Positions 45,561 through 55,606 are shown, counted from the first letter of the stretch. The stretch: 64,000 bases of DNA from Brevibacillus brevis (GCF_031583145.1 NZ_CP134050.1:2008501-2072500), one strand, 5' to 3'. A program made the numbers and translations. Notes: generated by a model not told the origin, from the letters alone.

Positions 45561-46853
45561 GTGGCAGCAAATTGGGAAAAGGTAGAGAATAACCAGGGAG
45601 TCCTGACGGTTGAAGTAGATGCTTCGCAAGTAGACGCGGCATTGGACCAAGCGTTTAAAAAAGTGGTGAAGAAAGTTCAGGTTCCTGGATTCCGTAAAGG
45701 GAAAGTTCCGCGCAAGATGTTCGAGGCGCGTTTCGGTGTAGAGTCTCTGTATCAGGATGCACTCGATATCCTGCTTCCGACTGCGTACGGACAAGCTGTG
45801 AAAGAGGCTGGCATCGAGCCGGTAGACCGTCCGGAAGTAGATGTAACCCAAATGGAGCAAGGGAAAAACCTGATCTTCAAGGCGACTGTAACCGTGAAGC
45901 CGGAAGTGAAGCTCGGCGATTACAAAAACCTGACGATCGAAGACAAGGATTTCTCTGTTACGGATGAGAGCCTCGACGCTGAACTGAAACGCATGCAAGA
46001 GCGCCATGCCGAACTTGTGGCAGTAGAAGAAGGACCTGCCCAAAACGGCGACCTGGCTGTTATCGACTTCGAAGGCTTCCAAGACGGAGAGGCTTTTGAA
46101 GGCGGAAAAGCGGAAGACTACTCTTTGGAACTGGGCTCCGGCACTTTCATCGCAGGCTTCGAAGAGCAAGTAGTGGGCATGAACGTCGGCGAAGAAAAAG
46201 ACATCACCGTAACATTCCCGGAAGAGTACCACTCTCCGAACCTCGCAGGCAAGGAAGCGCTCTTCAAAGTGAAGCTGAACAGCCTGAAACGCAAAAATCT
46301 GCCAGCTCTGGACGACGAGTTCGCGAAAGACGTGAGCGAATTCGACACACTGGAAGAACTGAAAGCTGACACCAAGAAAAAACTGGAAGAGCGCGCTGCG
46401 CAAGAGAAAGACCAATACGTGCGCGAACAGCTGGTGCTGAAAGCAGCTGAAAACGCCGAAATCGATCTGCCTGCAGTCATGGTCGAGCACGAGCTGGACC
46501 AAATGGTGAACGAGTTTGGCCAACGCCTCCAATACCAAGGCATGACGCTGGAGCTGTACTTCCAGTTCTCCGGTATGGATGAGAGCCAACTGCGCGACCA
46601 ACTGCGCGCTGACGCAACCTCCCGCGTGCGCACATCCCTGACGCTCGAAGCGATCGGAAAAGCGGAAAACATCGAAGCAACCGAAGAAGATGTGAACGAA
46701 GAGCTGGACAAGCTGGCTGGCGTATATGGCCGCCCTGCTGACGAGCTGCGCAAAATCTTCGCTGCACAAGATGGACTGGCTGCCCTGTACCGCGATGTGC
46801 AAATTCGCAAAACGGTAGATTTCCTGGTTGCAGAAAGCAAAGTAAGTGCATAA
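45561..46853 (+). CDS. tig: Trigger factor
   Basis: A 430-residue ribosome-bound chaperone with peptidyl-prolyl isomerase activity. The GTG at 45561 follows AGGAGGGG. The ribosome-binding loop is [14 protein letters not shown] (about residues 40-53), the FKBP-type domain lies at about 160-245, and the rest is the helical chaperone domain. Codon use is strongly biased to CTG, GAA and AAA, as expected of a highly expressed gene. It is followed by a strong terminator. Confidence 0.97.
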   Translation: MAANWEKVENNQGVLTVEVDASQVDAALDQAFKKVVKKVQVPGFRKGKVPRKMFEARFGVESLYQDALDILLPTAYGQAVKEAGIEPVDRPEVDVTQMEQGKNLIFKATVTVKPEVKLGDYKNLTIEDKDFSVTDESLDAELKRMQERHAELVAVEEGPAQNGDLAVIDFEGFQDGEAFEGGKAEDYSLELGSGTFIAGFEEQVVGMNVGEEKDITVTFPEEYHSPNLAGKEALFKVKLNSLKRKNLPALDDEFAKDVSEFDTLEELKADTKKKLEERAAQEKDQYVREQLVLKAAENAEIDLPAVMVEHELDQMVNEFGQRLQYQGMTLELYFQFSGMDESQLRDQLRADATSRVRTSLTLEAIGKAENIEATEEDVNEELDKLAGVYGRPADELRKIFAAQDGLAALYRDVQIRKTVDFLVAESKVSA

Positions 46854-46912
46854 GCTTAGGAAGAACGCATGATTGATCCGGCGGCCCCTTCGGCCGGCGA
46901 CATTGGAGATAA

Positions 46913-46942
46913 CAAGGCACGATACGCTCGTGCCTTGTTTTT
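46913..46942 (+). terminator. Intrinsic terminator after tig
   Basis: CAAGGCACGA and TCGTGCCTTG form a perfect ten-base stem around TACGC, followed by five T residues. Confidence 0.95.
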
Positions 46943-47044
46943 CCACCATTGGATATTTTTCACGTCCTTCTCACCGCAAGATGAGGTAGCATAGCCGCGT
47001 ATTCCTCGGGCAGAGGTTCTAAACGGCAAAGGAGGAGCATACAT

Positions 47045-47626
47045 ATGTTGATCCCTATGGTCATTGAGCAAACGAACAGAGGCGAGCGTTCCTATGATAT
47101 TTACTCGCGCCTCCTGAAAGATCGGATCATCCTCTTGGGTACCGAGATTGACGATGAAGTCGCCAATCTGGTCGTCGCCCAACTGCTGTTTTTGCAGGCG
47201 GAAGATCCGGACAAAGACATCTCGTTATACATAAACTCTCCCGGCGGCTCCGTGACCGCAGGCATGGCCATTTATGACACCATGCAGTACATCAAGCCTG
47301 ACGTCTCTACGATTTGTGTAGGCATGGCCGCGAGCATGGGGGCTTTTCTGCTGGCCGCGGGCGCGAAAGGCAAACGCTTTGCCCTCCCGAACAGCGAAGT
47401 GATGATCCACCAGCCGCTTGGTGGTGTGCGCGGGCAGGCAGAAGACATCCGCATCCACGCGGACTGGATTCTGAAAACGAAGCGGCAGCTGAATCAGATC
47501 TTGTCGGAGCGGACAGGTCAGCCGTATGAGCGGGTAGAGGCGGATACGGATCGCGACAACTTCATGAGCGCAGAAGACGCAAAGGCCTATGGATTGATTG
47601 ACGCTATTATTGAACGCAAAAACTGA
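47045..47626 (+). CDS. clpP: ATP-dependent Clp protease proteolytic subunit
   Basis: A 193-residue ClpP. The catalytic triad is S97 (GMAASMGAF), H122 (MIHQPLGG) and D171 (DTDRDN). AAAGGAGG precedes the ATG. It sits between tig and clpX, an order common in proteobacteria and clostridia, whereas B. subtilis has clpP elsewhere. I found no CtsR operator in the 190 bp before it. Confidence 0.96.
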   Translation: MLIPMVIEQTNRGERSYDIYSRLLKDRIILLGTEIDDEVANLVVAQLLFLQAEDPDKDISLYINSPGGSVTAGMAIYDTMQYIKPDVSTICVGMAASMGAFLLAAGAKGKRFALPNSEVMIHQPLGGVRGQAEDIRIHADWILKTKRQLNQILSERTGQPYERVEADTDRDNFMSAEDAKAYGLIDAIIERKN

Positions 47627-47646
47627 CCCGTTGTGAGGTGAAGCGC

Positions 47647-48912
47647 ATGTTTAAGTTTAACGACGACAAAGGCCAACTGAAGTGTTCCTTCTGCGGCAAG
47701 TCCCAGGAACAGGTGCGCAAGCTGGTGGCTGGTCCTGGTGTATACATTTGTGACGAGTGCATCGAACTGTGCAACGAAATCGTACAGGAAGAGCTGGGTA
47801 CAGAAGAAGAAATCGACATGAAGGAGATCCCGAAACCGGTGGAAATCCGCAAGATCCTGGACGATTATGTAATCGGTCAGGACCTGGCGAAAAAATCGCT
47901 GTCCGTGGCGGTGTACAACCACTACAAGCGGATCAACTCCGGGGCCAAGATCGAGGATGTCGAGCTGCAAAAATCCAACATCATGCTGATCGGCCCGACC
48001 GGAAGCGGGAAAACCTTGCTCGCGCAAACGCTGGCTCGCATCCTGAATGTGCCGTTTGCGATCGCAGATGCCACTTCCTTGACCGAAGCCGGCTACGTGG
48101 GCGAAGACGTGGAAAACATTCTGCTCAAGCTGATCCAGGCTGCCGATTACGACGTAGAGAAAGCGGAAAAAGGCATCATCTACATCGACGAGATCGACAA
48201 AGTGGCGCGCAAGTCGGAGAACCCGTCCATCACTCGCGACGTCTCGGGTGAAGGCGTGCAGCAGGCTCTCCTGAAAATTTTGGAGGGAACCGTTGCGAGC
48301 GTGCCGCCGCAGGGAGGCCGCAAGCATCCGCATCAGGAGTTCATTCAAATCGACACATCGAACATCCTGTTCATTTGCGGCGGTGCCTTTGACGGCGTCG
48401 AGCAAATCATCAAACGCCGCCTGGGCAAAAAAGTGATCGGATTTGGCGCAGACTTCAGCGAAGGCGTCAAAGGCGACCTGAAAGCCGGCGAGTACCTGAA
48501 GTACATTTTGCCGGAGGACCTGCTCAAATTCGGTCTCATTCCGGAGTTCGTCGGCCGTCTGCCGGTTCTGGCTACGCTGGAGCCGCTGGATGAGGAGACG
48601 CTCGTGCGCATTTTGACCGAGCCGAAAAACTCCCTCGTGAAGCAGTACCAAAAACTGCTGAGCCTCGATGGAGTCGAGCTGGAATTCGATGCGGGGGCTC
48701 TGCTGCAAATCGCGAAAGAAGCGATCAAGCGCAACACCGGAGCTCGCGGTCTTCGCGCCATCATCGAACAGATCATGCTCGACATGATGTACGAACTGCC
48801 GTCCCGCGAGGATGTCAGCAAGTGCGTCATCACGGAAGAAACCGTTCGCGACAAAGTGAAGCCGCAGCTCATGACCAAAGAAGGTCGCGACGTACGCGGC
48901 GAAACTGCATAA
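47647..48912 (+). CDS. clpX: ATP-dependent Clp protease ATP-binding subunit ClpX
   Basis: A 421-residue AAA+ unfoldase. I choose the ATG at 47647 (GAGGTG six bases upstream); a GTG three codons earlier is part of that site. The N-terminal zinc domain has CSFC...CDECIELC, Walker A is GPTGSGKT, Walker [10 protein letters not shown], and [24 protein letters not shown] sensor region follows. It feeds substrates to ClpP, encoded 20 bp upstream. Confidence 0.96.
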   Translation: MFKFNDDKGQLKCSFCGKSQEQVRKLVAGPGVYICDECIELCNEIVQEELGTEEEIDMKEIPKPVEIRKILDDYVIGQDLAKKSLSVAVYNHYKRINSGAKIEDVELQKSNIMLIGPTGSGKTLLAQTLARILNVPFAIADATSLTEAGYVGEDVENILLKLIQAADYDVEKAEKGIIYIDEIDKVARKSENPSITRDVSGEGVQQALLKILEGTVASVPPQGGRKHPHQEFIQIDTSNILFICGGAFDGVEQIIKRRLGKKVIGFGADFSEGVKGDLKAGEYLKYILPEDLLKFGLIPEFVGRLPVLATLEPLDEETLVRILTEPKNSLVKQYQKLLSLDGVELEFDAGALLQIAKEAIKRNTGARGLRAIIEQIMLDMMYELPSREDVSKCVITEETVRDKVKPQLMTKEGRDVRGETA

Positions 48913-48929
48913 GCATTGGAAAAAGAAAG

Positions 48930-48959
48930 CCGTTCCGGGAGTGCCGGGGCGGTTTTTTT
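48930..48959 (+). terminator. Intrinsic terminator after clpX
   Basis: CCGTTCCGG pairs with CCGGGGCGG (two G-U pairs) around GAGTG, followed by seven T residues. Confidence 0.88.
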
Positions 48960-48984
48960 GTCCTATCCAGTATATGGAGAGCCG

Positions 48985-49027
48985 CGGCTCTGCCAAAAAG
49001 GCATGGCGTTTCCAGATTTTCTGACGG
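48985..49027 (+). repeat. Post-terminator repeat, copy A
   Basis: It begins CGGCTCTGCCAAAA and ends near CCAGATTTTCTGACGG. It aligns closely with copy B at 55560-55602 and more loosely with copy C at 63133-63176. It lies 25 bp after the clpX terminator. Confidence 0.6.
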
Positions 49028-49114
49028 TCACAAGCATTCCTTTGCAGGTCTTCCCGCGAATCTGTCGACGGCTTTCGCAACGTGGCAAGCTCTCTTTCGC
49101 CCGGCGGGTTTATG

Positions 49115-49144
49115 GTTTATGTCTACGGTTGCGGGGCAATACTA
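49115..49144 (+). promoter_or_regulatory. Candidate sigma-F (forespore) promoter of lonB
   Basis: GTTTA (49115-49119), a 15-nt spacer and GGCAATACTA (49135-49144). The -10 fits the sigma-F form GGnRAnAnTR at every defined position. The predicted start site lies about 64 bp before lonB. B. subtilis lonB is known to be a sigma-F gene. Confidence 0.6.
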
Positions 49145-49214
49145 CAAGATATAGTTCAAGAGACGCTGTTACATATGGGTGAAAAGCTGCCAGGCGATAG
49201 TGGGAGGGATTCAA

Positions 49215-50909
49215 ATGGACTATACGACTTTGGTCATTGCCGTCATTGAAGTAGTCGTTGGGATCGTAATTGGTACCTACTTTTGGAATTTGCTGAGAGC
49301 GCAGAGGAACACCAAGACTTCGACGGAAAAGGAATCGCGCAAAGATCTGGATACGATTCGCAGAATGAGGATGGTTGCCCTGACCGAGCCTTTATCCGAA
49401 AAGACAAGGCCGGCTAAGCTCGAGGAAATCGTGGGACAAGAGGATGGACTGCGGGCATTGCGAGCGGCGCTGTGCGGCCCGAATCCGCAGCACGTGATTA
49501 TTTACGGACCGCCGGGAGTGGGCAAAACCGCTGCGGCCCGGGTTGTTTTGGAAGAAGCCAAGAAAAACAAGATGTCTCCGTTTACCGCGGACGCGAAGTT
49601 CATCGAGATTGACGCCACCATTGCGCGTTTTGACGAAAGGGGCATCGCAGATCCGCTGATCGGCTCGGTACACGATCCCATTTACCAAGGTGCCGGTTCG
49701 CTTGGTCAGGCGGGGATTCCCCAGCCCAAACCGGGGGCGGTCACGAAAGCGCATGGAGGCATGCTGTTTCTCGACGAGATCGGGGAGCTTCACCCGGTGC
49801 AGATGAACAAGCTGCTGAAGGTGCTGGAAGACCGCAAAGTGATGCTGGAGAGCGCCTATTACAGCGAGGAAAACAGCCAGATTCCGTCGCATATCCACGA
49901 CGTTTTCAAGTACGGGCTGCCTGCTGATTTTCGCTTGGTCGGAGCGACGACGAGACTGCCTGATGAGCTTCCGGCTGCCTTGCGTTCCCGCTGTCTGGAG
50001 ATTTTCTTTCGTCCGCTCAAGCATGCGGAGATCGGCAGCATTGTCCGCACGGCTGTGCCAAAGATGGACATGACGATCGAAGACGACGCGGTGGCTGTAA
50101 TCGAACGATACGCCACCAATGGCCGGGAAGCGATCAATACGCTGCAGATCGCGGCTGGCATTGCCCTGACGGAGGAGCGGCGGAACATCCTGGCTGCCGA
50201 CGTGGAGTGGGTCATGCACAGCAGCCAAAAATCGCCGCGTCCGGAAAAACAGGTGCATGACACCCCGCAGGTGGGCTTGGTAAACGGCCTCGCTGTCTAC
50301 GGTCCCAACATGGGCAGTGTCATGGAGCTGGAAGTGACGGCTTCTTTGGCATCGGTACCGGGCCAAGGGAGAATGGCGATCACCGGCATGGCGGAGGAAG
50401 AAGAGATGGGCAGCCGCAGCCGGACGATCCGCCGCAAATCCATGGCGCGCGGCTCGGTGGAAAATGTACTGACCGTCCTGGCTCGGATGGGCATGCGTCC
50501 GTACGACTACGATCTGCACATCAACTTTCCGGGCGGAATTCCTGTCGACGGGCCCTCTGCCGGGGTGACGATTGCGACCGCGATCTACTCGGCGATCCGC
50601 GGCATTCCTGTCGACAACCGGCTGGCGATGACAGGCGAAGTGAGCATCCACGGAAAGGTGAAGCCGGTGGGAGGAGTCGTCGCCAAGGTGGAAGCAGCGA
50701 AACAGGCCGGTGCGACTCGAGTCCTCATTCCGGAAGAAAACTGGCAGAGCATTTTTGCGGACATGAGCGGCATCGAAATCATCCCGGTCTCGACAGTAGC
50801 GCAGGTCATCGAGCTGGCGTTGCCGGAGGAGGCGCAAGCGGAAACCGAGACGGGCTTCACCTTGCAGCTCCCTGCAGAGGACCTGGCATCCTCGCCGTTT
50901 TCCCTGTGA
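49215..50909 (+). CDS. lonB: ATP-dependent protease LonB
   Basis: A 564-residue membrane-anchored Lon-type protease. The ATG at 49215 follows GGGAGGG. One membrane helix occurs at about residues 4-24, then the AAA+ domain with Walker A GPPGVGKT and MLFLDEIGEL, then the Lon protease domain with the catalytic serine in DGPSAG and lysine in the GGVVAKVEAAKQAG region. In B. subtilis it acts in the forespore. It lies between clpX and lonA as there. Confidence 0.95.
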   Translation: MDYTTLVIAVIEVVVGIVIGTYFWNLLRAQRNTKTSTEKESRKDLDTIRRMRMVALTEPLSEKTRPAKLEEIVGQEDGLRALRAALCGPNPQHVIIYGPPGVGKTAAARVVLEEAKKNKMSPFTADAKFIEIDATIARFDERGIADPLIGSVHDPIYQGAGSLGQAGIPQPKPGAVTKAHGGMLFLDEIGELHPVQMNKLLKVLEDRKVMLESAYYSEENSQIPSHIHDVFKYGLPADFRLVGATTRLPDELPAALRSRCLEIFFRPLKHAEIGSIVRTAVPKMDMTIEDDAVAVIERYATNGREAINTLQIAAGIALTEERRNILAADVEWVMHSSQKSPRPEKQVHDTPQVGLVNGLAVYGPNMGSVMELEVTASLASVPGQGRMAITGMAEEEEMGSRSRTIRRKSMARGSVENVLTVLARMGMRPYDYDLHINFPGGIPVDGPSAGVTIATAIYSAIRGIPVDNRLAMTGEVSIHGKVKPVGGVVAKVEAAKQAGATRVLIPEENWQSIFADMSGIEIIPVSTVAQVIELALPEEAQAETETGFTLQLPAEDLASSPFSL

Positions 50910-50930
50910 CACTCGGGAGCGCATGCAGAT

Positions 50931-50959
50931 TAGACATCGCAATCCGTTTGCGCTACAAT
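50931..50959 (+). promoter_or_regulatory. Sigma-A promoter of lonA
   Basis: TAGACA (50931-50936), exactly 17 nt, then TACAAT (50954-50959); each hexamer is one base off consensus. The predicted start is near 50966, giving a leader of about 145 nt before the lonA start. Confidence 0.68.
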
Positions 50960-50992
50960 GGTAAAAAGCTTCTGCTTGCAAAAAGCTTGGGG

Positions 50993-51038
50993 CCCCGCCC
51001 GCCCGTGCCAAACTTGCTTTTTCGGGCGCCGTGCGGGG
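50993..51038 (+). promoter_or_regulatory. GC-rich stem in the lonA leader
   Basis: CCCCGC (50993-50998) pairs with GCGGGG (51033-51038) and GCCCG (51001-51005) with CGGGC (51023-51027). The unpaired GCCGT (51028-51032) in its 3' side is complementary to ACGGC (51046-51050) of the terminator that follows, so an alternative fold can break that terminator. Confidence 0.45.
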
Positions 51039-51041
51039 TTT

Positions 51042-51066
51042 AAAAACGGCTAATGCAGCCGTTTTT
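51042..51066 (+). terminator. Intrinsic terminator inside the lonA leader
   Basis: AAAAACGGCT and AGCCGTTTTT form a perfect ten-base stem around AATGC. It lies after the probable lonA promoter and only 44 bp before the lonA start. It may simply end lonB read-through or may attenuate lonA. Confidence 0.8.
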
Positions 51067-51110
51067 GCATGTAAGAGGGAAAGAAGATCAACAAGGAGAG
51101 GTGCATCCGC

Positions 51111-53450
51111 TTGGGCGAGTTTTCCGGTAAACGAGAATTACCGCTTCTCCCGTTGCGAGGTTTGCTTGTGTATCCGACAATGGTTCTCCATTTGGACGTT
51201 GGACGGGAAAAATCCATCCGCGCACTGGAGCAAGCCATGGTGGACGACAATAAAATCTTGCTGGCAACGCAGGAAGAAGTCCACATAGAAGAACCTGATG
51301 CGAACCAGATCTACAGCATCGGAACCGTTGCGCGCGTCAAACAGATGCTGAAGCTGCCAAACGGAACGATCCGCGTTTTGGTAGAAGGGTTGCAGCGGGC
51401 GAAGATCGAGGAATATCTTCAACAGGAAGATTATTTCGTCGTGTCCATTACATACTTGCAAGAAGAAAAAGCAGACGAGAACGAAGTGGAAGCCTTGATG
51501 AGATCCGTGCTCGGCCATTTCGAGCAGTACATCAAGCTGTCGAAAAAGGTATCTCCGGAGACGCTCACATCGGTGACGGACATCGAGGAGCCGGGCAGGC
51601 TCGCGGATGTGATCGCGTCCCATTTGCCTTTGAAGATGAAGGACAAACAAGAGATTCTCGAGACAGTCAACATTCAGGAGCGCCTGGAGATTTTGCTGAC
51701 GATCCTCAACAACGAGCGCGAAGTGTTGGAGCTGGAGCGCAAAATCAGCAACCGCGTGAAAAAGCAGATGGAGCGCACGCAGAAGGAATACTATCTGCGC
51801 GAGCAAATGAAGGCGATCCAAAAGGAACTGGGCGACAAGGACGGACGCCAGGGCGAGGTCGACGAGCTGCGTTCACAGCTGGAGAAGTCCGATGCTCCCG
51901 AGAGGATCAAAGCCAAGATCGAGAAAGAGCTGGAGCGTCTGGAGAAAATGCCGTCCACTTCCGCAGAAGGCTCGGTCATCCGCACGTACGTCGATACTCT
52001 GCTGGCACTGCCATGGACCAAGACGACGGAAGACAACCTGGACTTGGGGCATGCGGAAAAAGTGCTGGACGAAGATCACTACGGTTTGGAAAAACCGAAA
52101 GAGCGCGTGCTGGAGTACTTGGCCGTACAAAAGCTGGTCAACTCCATGCGCGGCCCGATTCTCTGTCTCGTAGGGCCTCCCGGCGTGGGGAAAACCTCCC
52201 TGGCCCGCTCGATCGCGCGTGCCCTGGGCCGCGAATTCGTGCGGATCTCTCTGGGAGGGGTGCGCGACGAAGCGGAGATCCGCGGACATCGCCGCACGTA
52301 CGTAGGTGCTTTGCCGGGACGCATCATTCAGGGGATGAAGCAGGCTGGAACCATCAATCCGGTGTTCTTGCTCGATGAGATCGACAAGCTCGCATCGGAC
52401 TTCCGTGGGGACCCCGCGTCAGCTTTGCTGGAAGTGCTGGACCCGAACCAAAATGACAAGTTCAGCGACCACTATATAGAAGAGACGTACGATTTGACGA
52501 ACGTCATGTTTATTACGACGGCCAACACGCTCGACACCATTCCGCGTCCGCTCCTCGACCGGATGGAAGTGATCTCGATTTCCGGCTATACGGAGTTGGA
52601 AAAGCTCAATATCCTGCGCGGATACTTGCTGCCAAAGCAAATGGAAGATCACGGCCTCGGCAAAGACAAGTTGCAGATGCACGAAGATGCCATGCTGAAG
52701 CTGGTTCGCCAGTACACGCGGGAAGCCGGCGTGCGCAATCTGAACAGGGAAGCGGCCAACGTCTGCCGCAAAGCCGCCAAGCTGATCGTCAGCGGCGAGA
52801 AAAAGCGTGTGGTGGTTACGGCCAAAACGCTGGAGACGCTGCTGGGCAAACCGCGCTATCGTTACGGCCTGGCGGAAAAGAAAGACCAGGTCGGTTCGGT
52901 CACGGGCCTGGCTTGGACACAGGCCGGGGGCGACACGCTCAATGTGGAAGTCAGCATTTTTGCCGGAAAAGGCAAGCTGACGCTCACCGGTCAGCTGGGC
53001 GATGTAATGAAGGAGTCGGCGCAAGCGGCCTTCAGCTACATTCGTTCGCGTGCGGATGAGTGGGGCATCGATCCGGAGTTTCACGAGAAGAACGACATCC
53101 ATATCCACGTGCCGGAGGGAGCCATCCCGAAAGACGGTCCATCGGCCGGGATTACCATGGCGACTGCTCTCGTTTCCGCGCTCACGGGGATCCCGGTCAA
53201 AAAAGAAGTCGGGATGACGGGCGAAATCACGCTGCGCGGACGGGTCCTGCCGATCGGCGGACTGAAAGAGAAGTGCATGTCTGCCCACCGCGCGGGTCTC
53301 ACGACGATTATTTTGCCGAAGGACAACGAGAAGGACATCGACGACATACCGGAAAGCGTACGGGAAGAGCTCACCTTCTACCCGGTGGAGCATTTGGATG
53401 AAGTGCTGCGTCATGCGCTGACGAGACAACCGACGGGTGACAAGCGATGA
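51111..53450 (+). CDS. lonA: ATP-dependent protease LonA
   Basis: A 779-residue Lon protease with a TTG start at 51111 (AAGGAGAGG nine bases upstream). The LAN substrate-binding domain (about 10-200) starts [13 protein letters not shown], followed by the coiled-coil and AAA+ domain (Walker A GPPGVGKT, Walker [11 protein letters not shown]) and the protease domain (catalytic Ser in [10 protein letters not shown], Lys in [14 protein letters not shown]). It removes damaged and regulatory proteins. The stop overlaps ysxC in an ATGA. Confidence 0.97.
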   Translation: MGEFSGKRELPLLPLRGLLVYPTMVLHLDVGREKSIRALEQAMVDDNKILLATQEEVHIEEPDANQIYSIGTVARVKQMLKLPNGTIRVLVEGLQRAKIEEYLQQEDYFVVSITYLQEEKADENEVEALMRSVLGHFEQYIKLSKKVSPETLTSVTDIEEPGRLADVIASHLPLKMKDKQEILETVNIQERLEILLTILNNEREVLELERKISNRVKKQMERTQKEYYLREQMKAIQKELGDKDGRQGEVDELRSQLEKSDAPERIKAKIEKELERLEKMPSTSAEGSVIRTYVDTLLALPWTKTTEDNLDLGHAEKVLDEDHYGLEKPKERVLEYLAVQKLVNSMRGPILCLVGPPGVGKTSLARSIARALGREFVRISLGGVRDEAEIRGHRRTYVGALPGRIIQGMKQAGTINPVFLLDEIDKLASDFRGDPASALLEVLDPNQNDKFSDHYIEETYDLTNVMFITTANTLDTIPRPLLDRMEVISISGYTELEKLNILRGYLLPKQMEDHGLGKDKLQMHEDAMLKLVRQYTREAGVRNLNREAANVCRKAAKLIVSGEKKRVVVTAKTLETLLGKPRYRYGLAEKKDQVGSVTGLAWTQAGGDTLNVEVSIFAGKGKLTLTGQLGDVMKESAQAAFSYIRSRADEWGIDPEFHEKNDIHIHVPEGAIPKDGPSAGITMATALVSALTGIPVKKEVGMTGEITLRGRVLPIGGLKEKCMSAHRAGLTTIILPKDNEKDIDDIPESVREELTFYPVEHLDEVLRHALTRQPTGDKR

Positions 53451-54100
53451 AAGTGACGTCAGCCGAATTTGTCATCAGTGCGGTAGGACCGAAGCAATAC
53501 CCGGAGGACGGCCTGCACGAGATTGCGCTCGTGGGCCGTTCCAACGTGGGCAAATCATCCTTGCTCAACAAAATGATGAACCGCAAAGGGCTCGCCCGGA
53601 TCAGCTCCCGTCCCGGGAAAACGCAAACGCTCAACTACTTCCGCGTCAACCAGATGCTCTATTTCGTCGACTTTCCCGGGTATGGCTACGCCAAGGTGTC
53701 GAAGAGCATCAAGGAGCAATGGGGCAAGATGATCGAGAGCTACCTGAAAAACCGCAGGGAGCTCCGCTTTGTCATCCAGCTGGTTGACATTCGCCACGCG
53801 CCGAGCAAGGACGACATCGCCATGTACGACTGGTGCAAGCAGATCGGGATTCCGACGGTCGTGGTGGCGACGAAAGGGGATAAAATCGCCCGCGGACGCT
53901 GGCTGCAGCATATGAAGGTCATCCGTCAGAGCTTGCAGATGCGCGGTGACGATTCCCTTATCGTGTTCTCCTCGGAGACAGGCCAGGGCAAAGACGAGCT
54001 GTGGGGCGAAATTCTTCGCCGCTTGAAGGCAGCGGGTGAAGGACAGGAAGGCTCGGGCGTAGAAACAACTACACCGGCTTCGACCAATCAGGCAGAGTGA
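53447..54100 (+). CDS. ysxC: Ribosome biogenesis GTPase YsxC/EngB
   Basis: A 217-residue TRAFAC-class GTPase: G1 [10 protein letters not shown]2 region [10 protein letters not shown]3 DFPGYG, G4 TKGDK. It is needed for late assembly of the 50S subunit. It is translationally coupled to lonA, as in B. subtilis. The C-terminal 20 residues are a low-complexity Gly/Glu/Thr tail. Confidence 0.96.
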   Translation: MKVTSAEFVISAVGPKQYPEDGLHEIALVGRSNVGKSSLLNKMMNRKGLARISSRPGKTQTLNYFRVNQMLYFVDFPGYGYAKVSKSIKEQWGKMIESYLKNRRELRFVIQLVDIRHAPSKDDIAMYDWCKQIGIPTVVVATKGDKIARGRWLQHMKVIRQSLQMRGDDSLIVFSSETGQGKDELWGEILRRLKAAGEGQEGSGVETTTPASTNQAE

Positions 54101-54151
54101 CGGGTTAGATAAGTCGTGGCCCAAATGGTGGGGGAAGGGGAGACAGTTTTC

Positions 54152-55504
54152 GTGAGCGAGGTTGCGCGCTTTGCCGTTCGAGGCGTGATCGAAGGCTTCT
54201 ACGGAACGCCCTGGACGCATGCAGAGCGGCTGGACATGATCAATTTTTTGGGAAGGCATGAGTACAACGCCTATTTTTATTCTCCCAAGGACGACCTGTA
54301 CCTGCGGGAAAAATGGATGGACCAGCACCCGGATCGGGCCATGCGGGAAATCCAGGAACTGATTGAAGCTTCCCGAAAAAGCGGGCTGCAGTTCGTGTAC
54401 TGCCTCAGCCCGGGGCTTAGCATGGAATACGCAAGCGAGAGTCACATCGAACGGCTCCTGGTCAAATACCGGGCGATGTACGACAGAGGGGTCCGATTTT
54501 TTTCCGTTCTCTTCGACGACATCCCGATGCACCTGCTGTTCCCTGCTGACGTCCAGCGCTTTGCCCATTTGGCGGCTGCCCACGTCCATACGGTCCTGCG
54601 GGTGTGGGAAGAGATGAGCCGTTGGGACGGCGAAGTCAGGCTTGTCGTCTGTCCGACCCAATATAACGGCCTCGGAAAAGAGCCGTACATACAGCACTTG
54701 GGCCGGCATTTGCCGAAAGAAATCGATTTGTTTTGGACCGGGCGCTTCGTCTGCTCGCCGTTTTTGACAGATGGAGACGCGAAGAGGTTTCGGGAGCATA
54801 CCGGCCACAAGCCGCTTTACTGGGACAACTATCCGGTGAATGACCTGGCGATGGCAAACGAGCTGCACATCGGGCCGCTTCGCCATCGCGATCCCGATTT
54901 GTGGAGCCATTCCGCGGGATATGTGGCCAATGCCATGTCCAGGCCGGAATGCTCGAAGATTCCCTTGATTACGACGGCGGCCTATTTGCGGGATCCGCTG
55001 GGCTACGATCCGCAGACGGCATGGGAAGCTGCGGTGAAAGAAGTGGCAGGCCCCGAGGACGCCGAGGCCTTCATGCGCTTCGCGGACAACGTGCAGAGCT
55101 CGTTTCTGAACGAGGTGGAGTCTCCTCGGATGATGGAAGCGCTGCTTGCGTTTCGCTTTCAGTTTCTGCAGGGCGATGCGCGCCTGGCCGTTCAACAGCT
55201 GCAAGGGCTTTTCCTCGAGATGGAACAGTCGGCGGAGCAGCTGCTGCGCGGGATGAGCAATCAAAAGCTGGCCCAGGAATGCCGCCCCTGGCTGGAAAAA
55301 TACCATCATTGGGCGAAGGTCGGGTGGTCGGCCGTCGGGCTGGTGGAGGCGGGAACGAACGGAAGGCTTACGCAAGCTGCCTATTATTTGCTCAAAATGA
55401 AGCAATGGCTGAAGCGGGCGGAAAAGCTGCCGCAAAAGGTGTGCGGGCAAGTCATGAATCTGTTCGTGGAGGCCGTGCTCCAGGAAGTGCGAAAGACGAC
55501 ATAG
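54152..55504 (+). CDS. GH84 beta-N-acetylglucosaminidase-like protein (cytosolic)
   Basis: A 450-residue protein. I choose the GTG at 54152 (AAGGGGAG nine bases upstream) over a GTG at 54116. The opening RGVIEGFYGTPWTHAERLDMINFLG (residues 10-34) and the adjacent catalytic aspartates D122-D123 in VLFDDIP identify GH84, the family of O-GlcNAcases and hyaluronidases. Residues of about 310-450 form a helical C-terminal domain. There is no signal peptide, unlike the secreted clostridial members, so it should act in the cytosol. It lies between ysxC and the DMT gene, interrupting the usual ysxC-hemA order. Its substrate may be a GlcNAc-modified protein or a cell-wall fragment. Confidence 0.9.
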   Translation: MSEVARFAVRGVIEGFYGTPWTHAERLDMINFLGRHEYNAYFYSPKDDLYLREKWMDQHPDRAMREIQELIEASRKSGLQFVYCLSPGLSMEYASESHIERLLVKYRAMYDRGVRFFSVLFDDIPMHLLFPADVQRFAHLAAAHVHTVLRVWEEMSRWDGEVRLVVCPTQYNGLGKEPYIQHLGRHLPKEIDLFWTGRFVCSPFLTDGDAKRFREHTGHKPLYWDNYPVNDLAMANELHIGPLRHRDPDLWSHSAGYVANAMSRPECSKIPLITTAAYLRDPLGYDPQTAWEAAVKEVAGPEDAEAFMRFADNVQSSFLNEVESPRMMEALLAFRFQFLQGDARLAVQQLQGLFLEMEQSAEQLLRGMSNQKLAQECRPWLEKYHHWAKVGWSAVGLVEAGTNGRLTQAAYYLLKMKQWLKRAEKLPQKVCGQVMNLFVEAVLQEVRKTT

Positions 55505-55519
55505 CCTTTTCGCTCATAC

Positions 55520-55559
55520 AAAAAAGGTTCCCCTCCGATATGGAGCAGGGAACCTTTTT
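55520..55559. terminator. Bidirectional intrinsic terminator after the GH84 gene
   Basis: AAAAAAGGTTCCC pairs with GGGAACCTTTTT, with an inner CTCC/GGAG pairing and T tracts on both strands. It serves the GH84 gene and the convergent DMT transporter gene. Confidence 0.92.
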
Positions 55560-55602
55560 CGGCTCCGCCAAAAGACACGGCGTAGCCAGGTTTTCTGATT
55601 GG
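55560..55602 (+). repeat. Post-terminator repeat, copy B
   Basis: It begins CGGCTCCGCCAAAA immediately after the terminator and ends CCAGGTTTTCTGATTGG. By eye about 34 of 43 positions match copy A with one small gap. Confidence 0.6.
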
Positions 55603-55606
55603 ACAG

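Larger units (their letters stand above)
48913..49214. other. Intergenic region between clpX and lonB
   Basis: A 302-bp gap. It contains the clpX terminator (48930-48959), one copy of the post-terminator repeat (48985-49027) and a sigma-F-like promoter (49115-49144). I see no convincing gene; the open frame of 88 codons here lacks a ribosome site and covers the terminator and the repeat. Confidence 0.7.

Noticed and set aside
46943-47044. CtsR or HrcA operator before clpP
   Set aside because: No GGTCAAA tandem repeat or CIRCE element was found.
48916-49182. An 88-codon open frame in the clpX-lonB gap
   Set aside because: It covers the clpX terminator and a repeat copy, lacks a ribosome site and has no protein-like composition.
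50963-50988. Direct repeats AAAAAGCTT as a CRISPR-like or phage attachment element
   Set aside because: Only two nine-base copies with no array or recombinase; better explained as part of the lonA leader folds.
53555-55450. A 631-codon minus-strand frame
   Set aside because: Antisense to ysxC and the GH84 gene, with no domain or start signal. Similar shadows occur opposite the Opp permease and heme genes.
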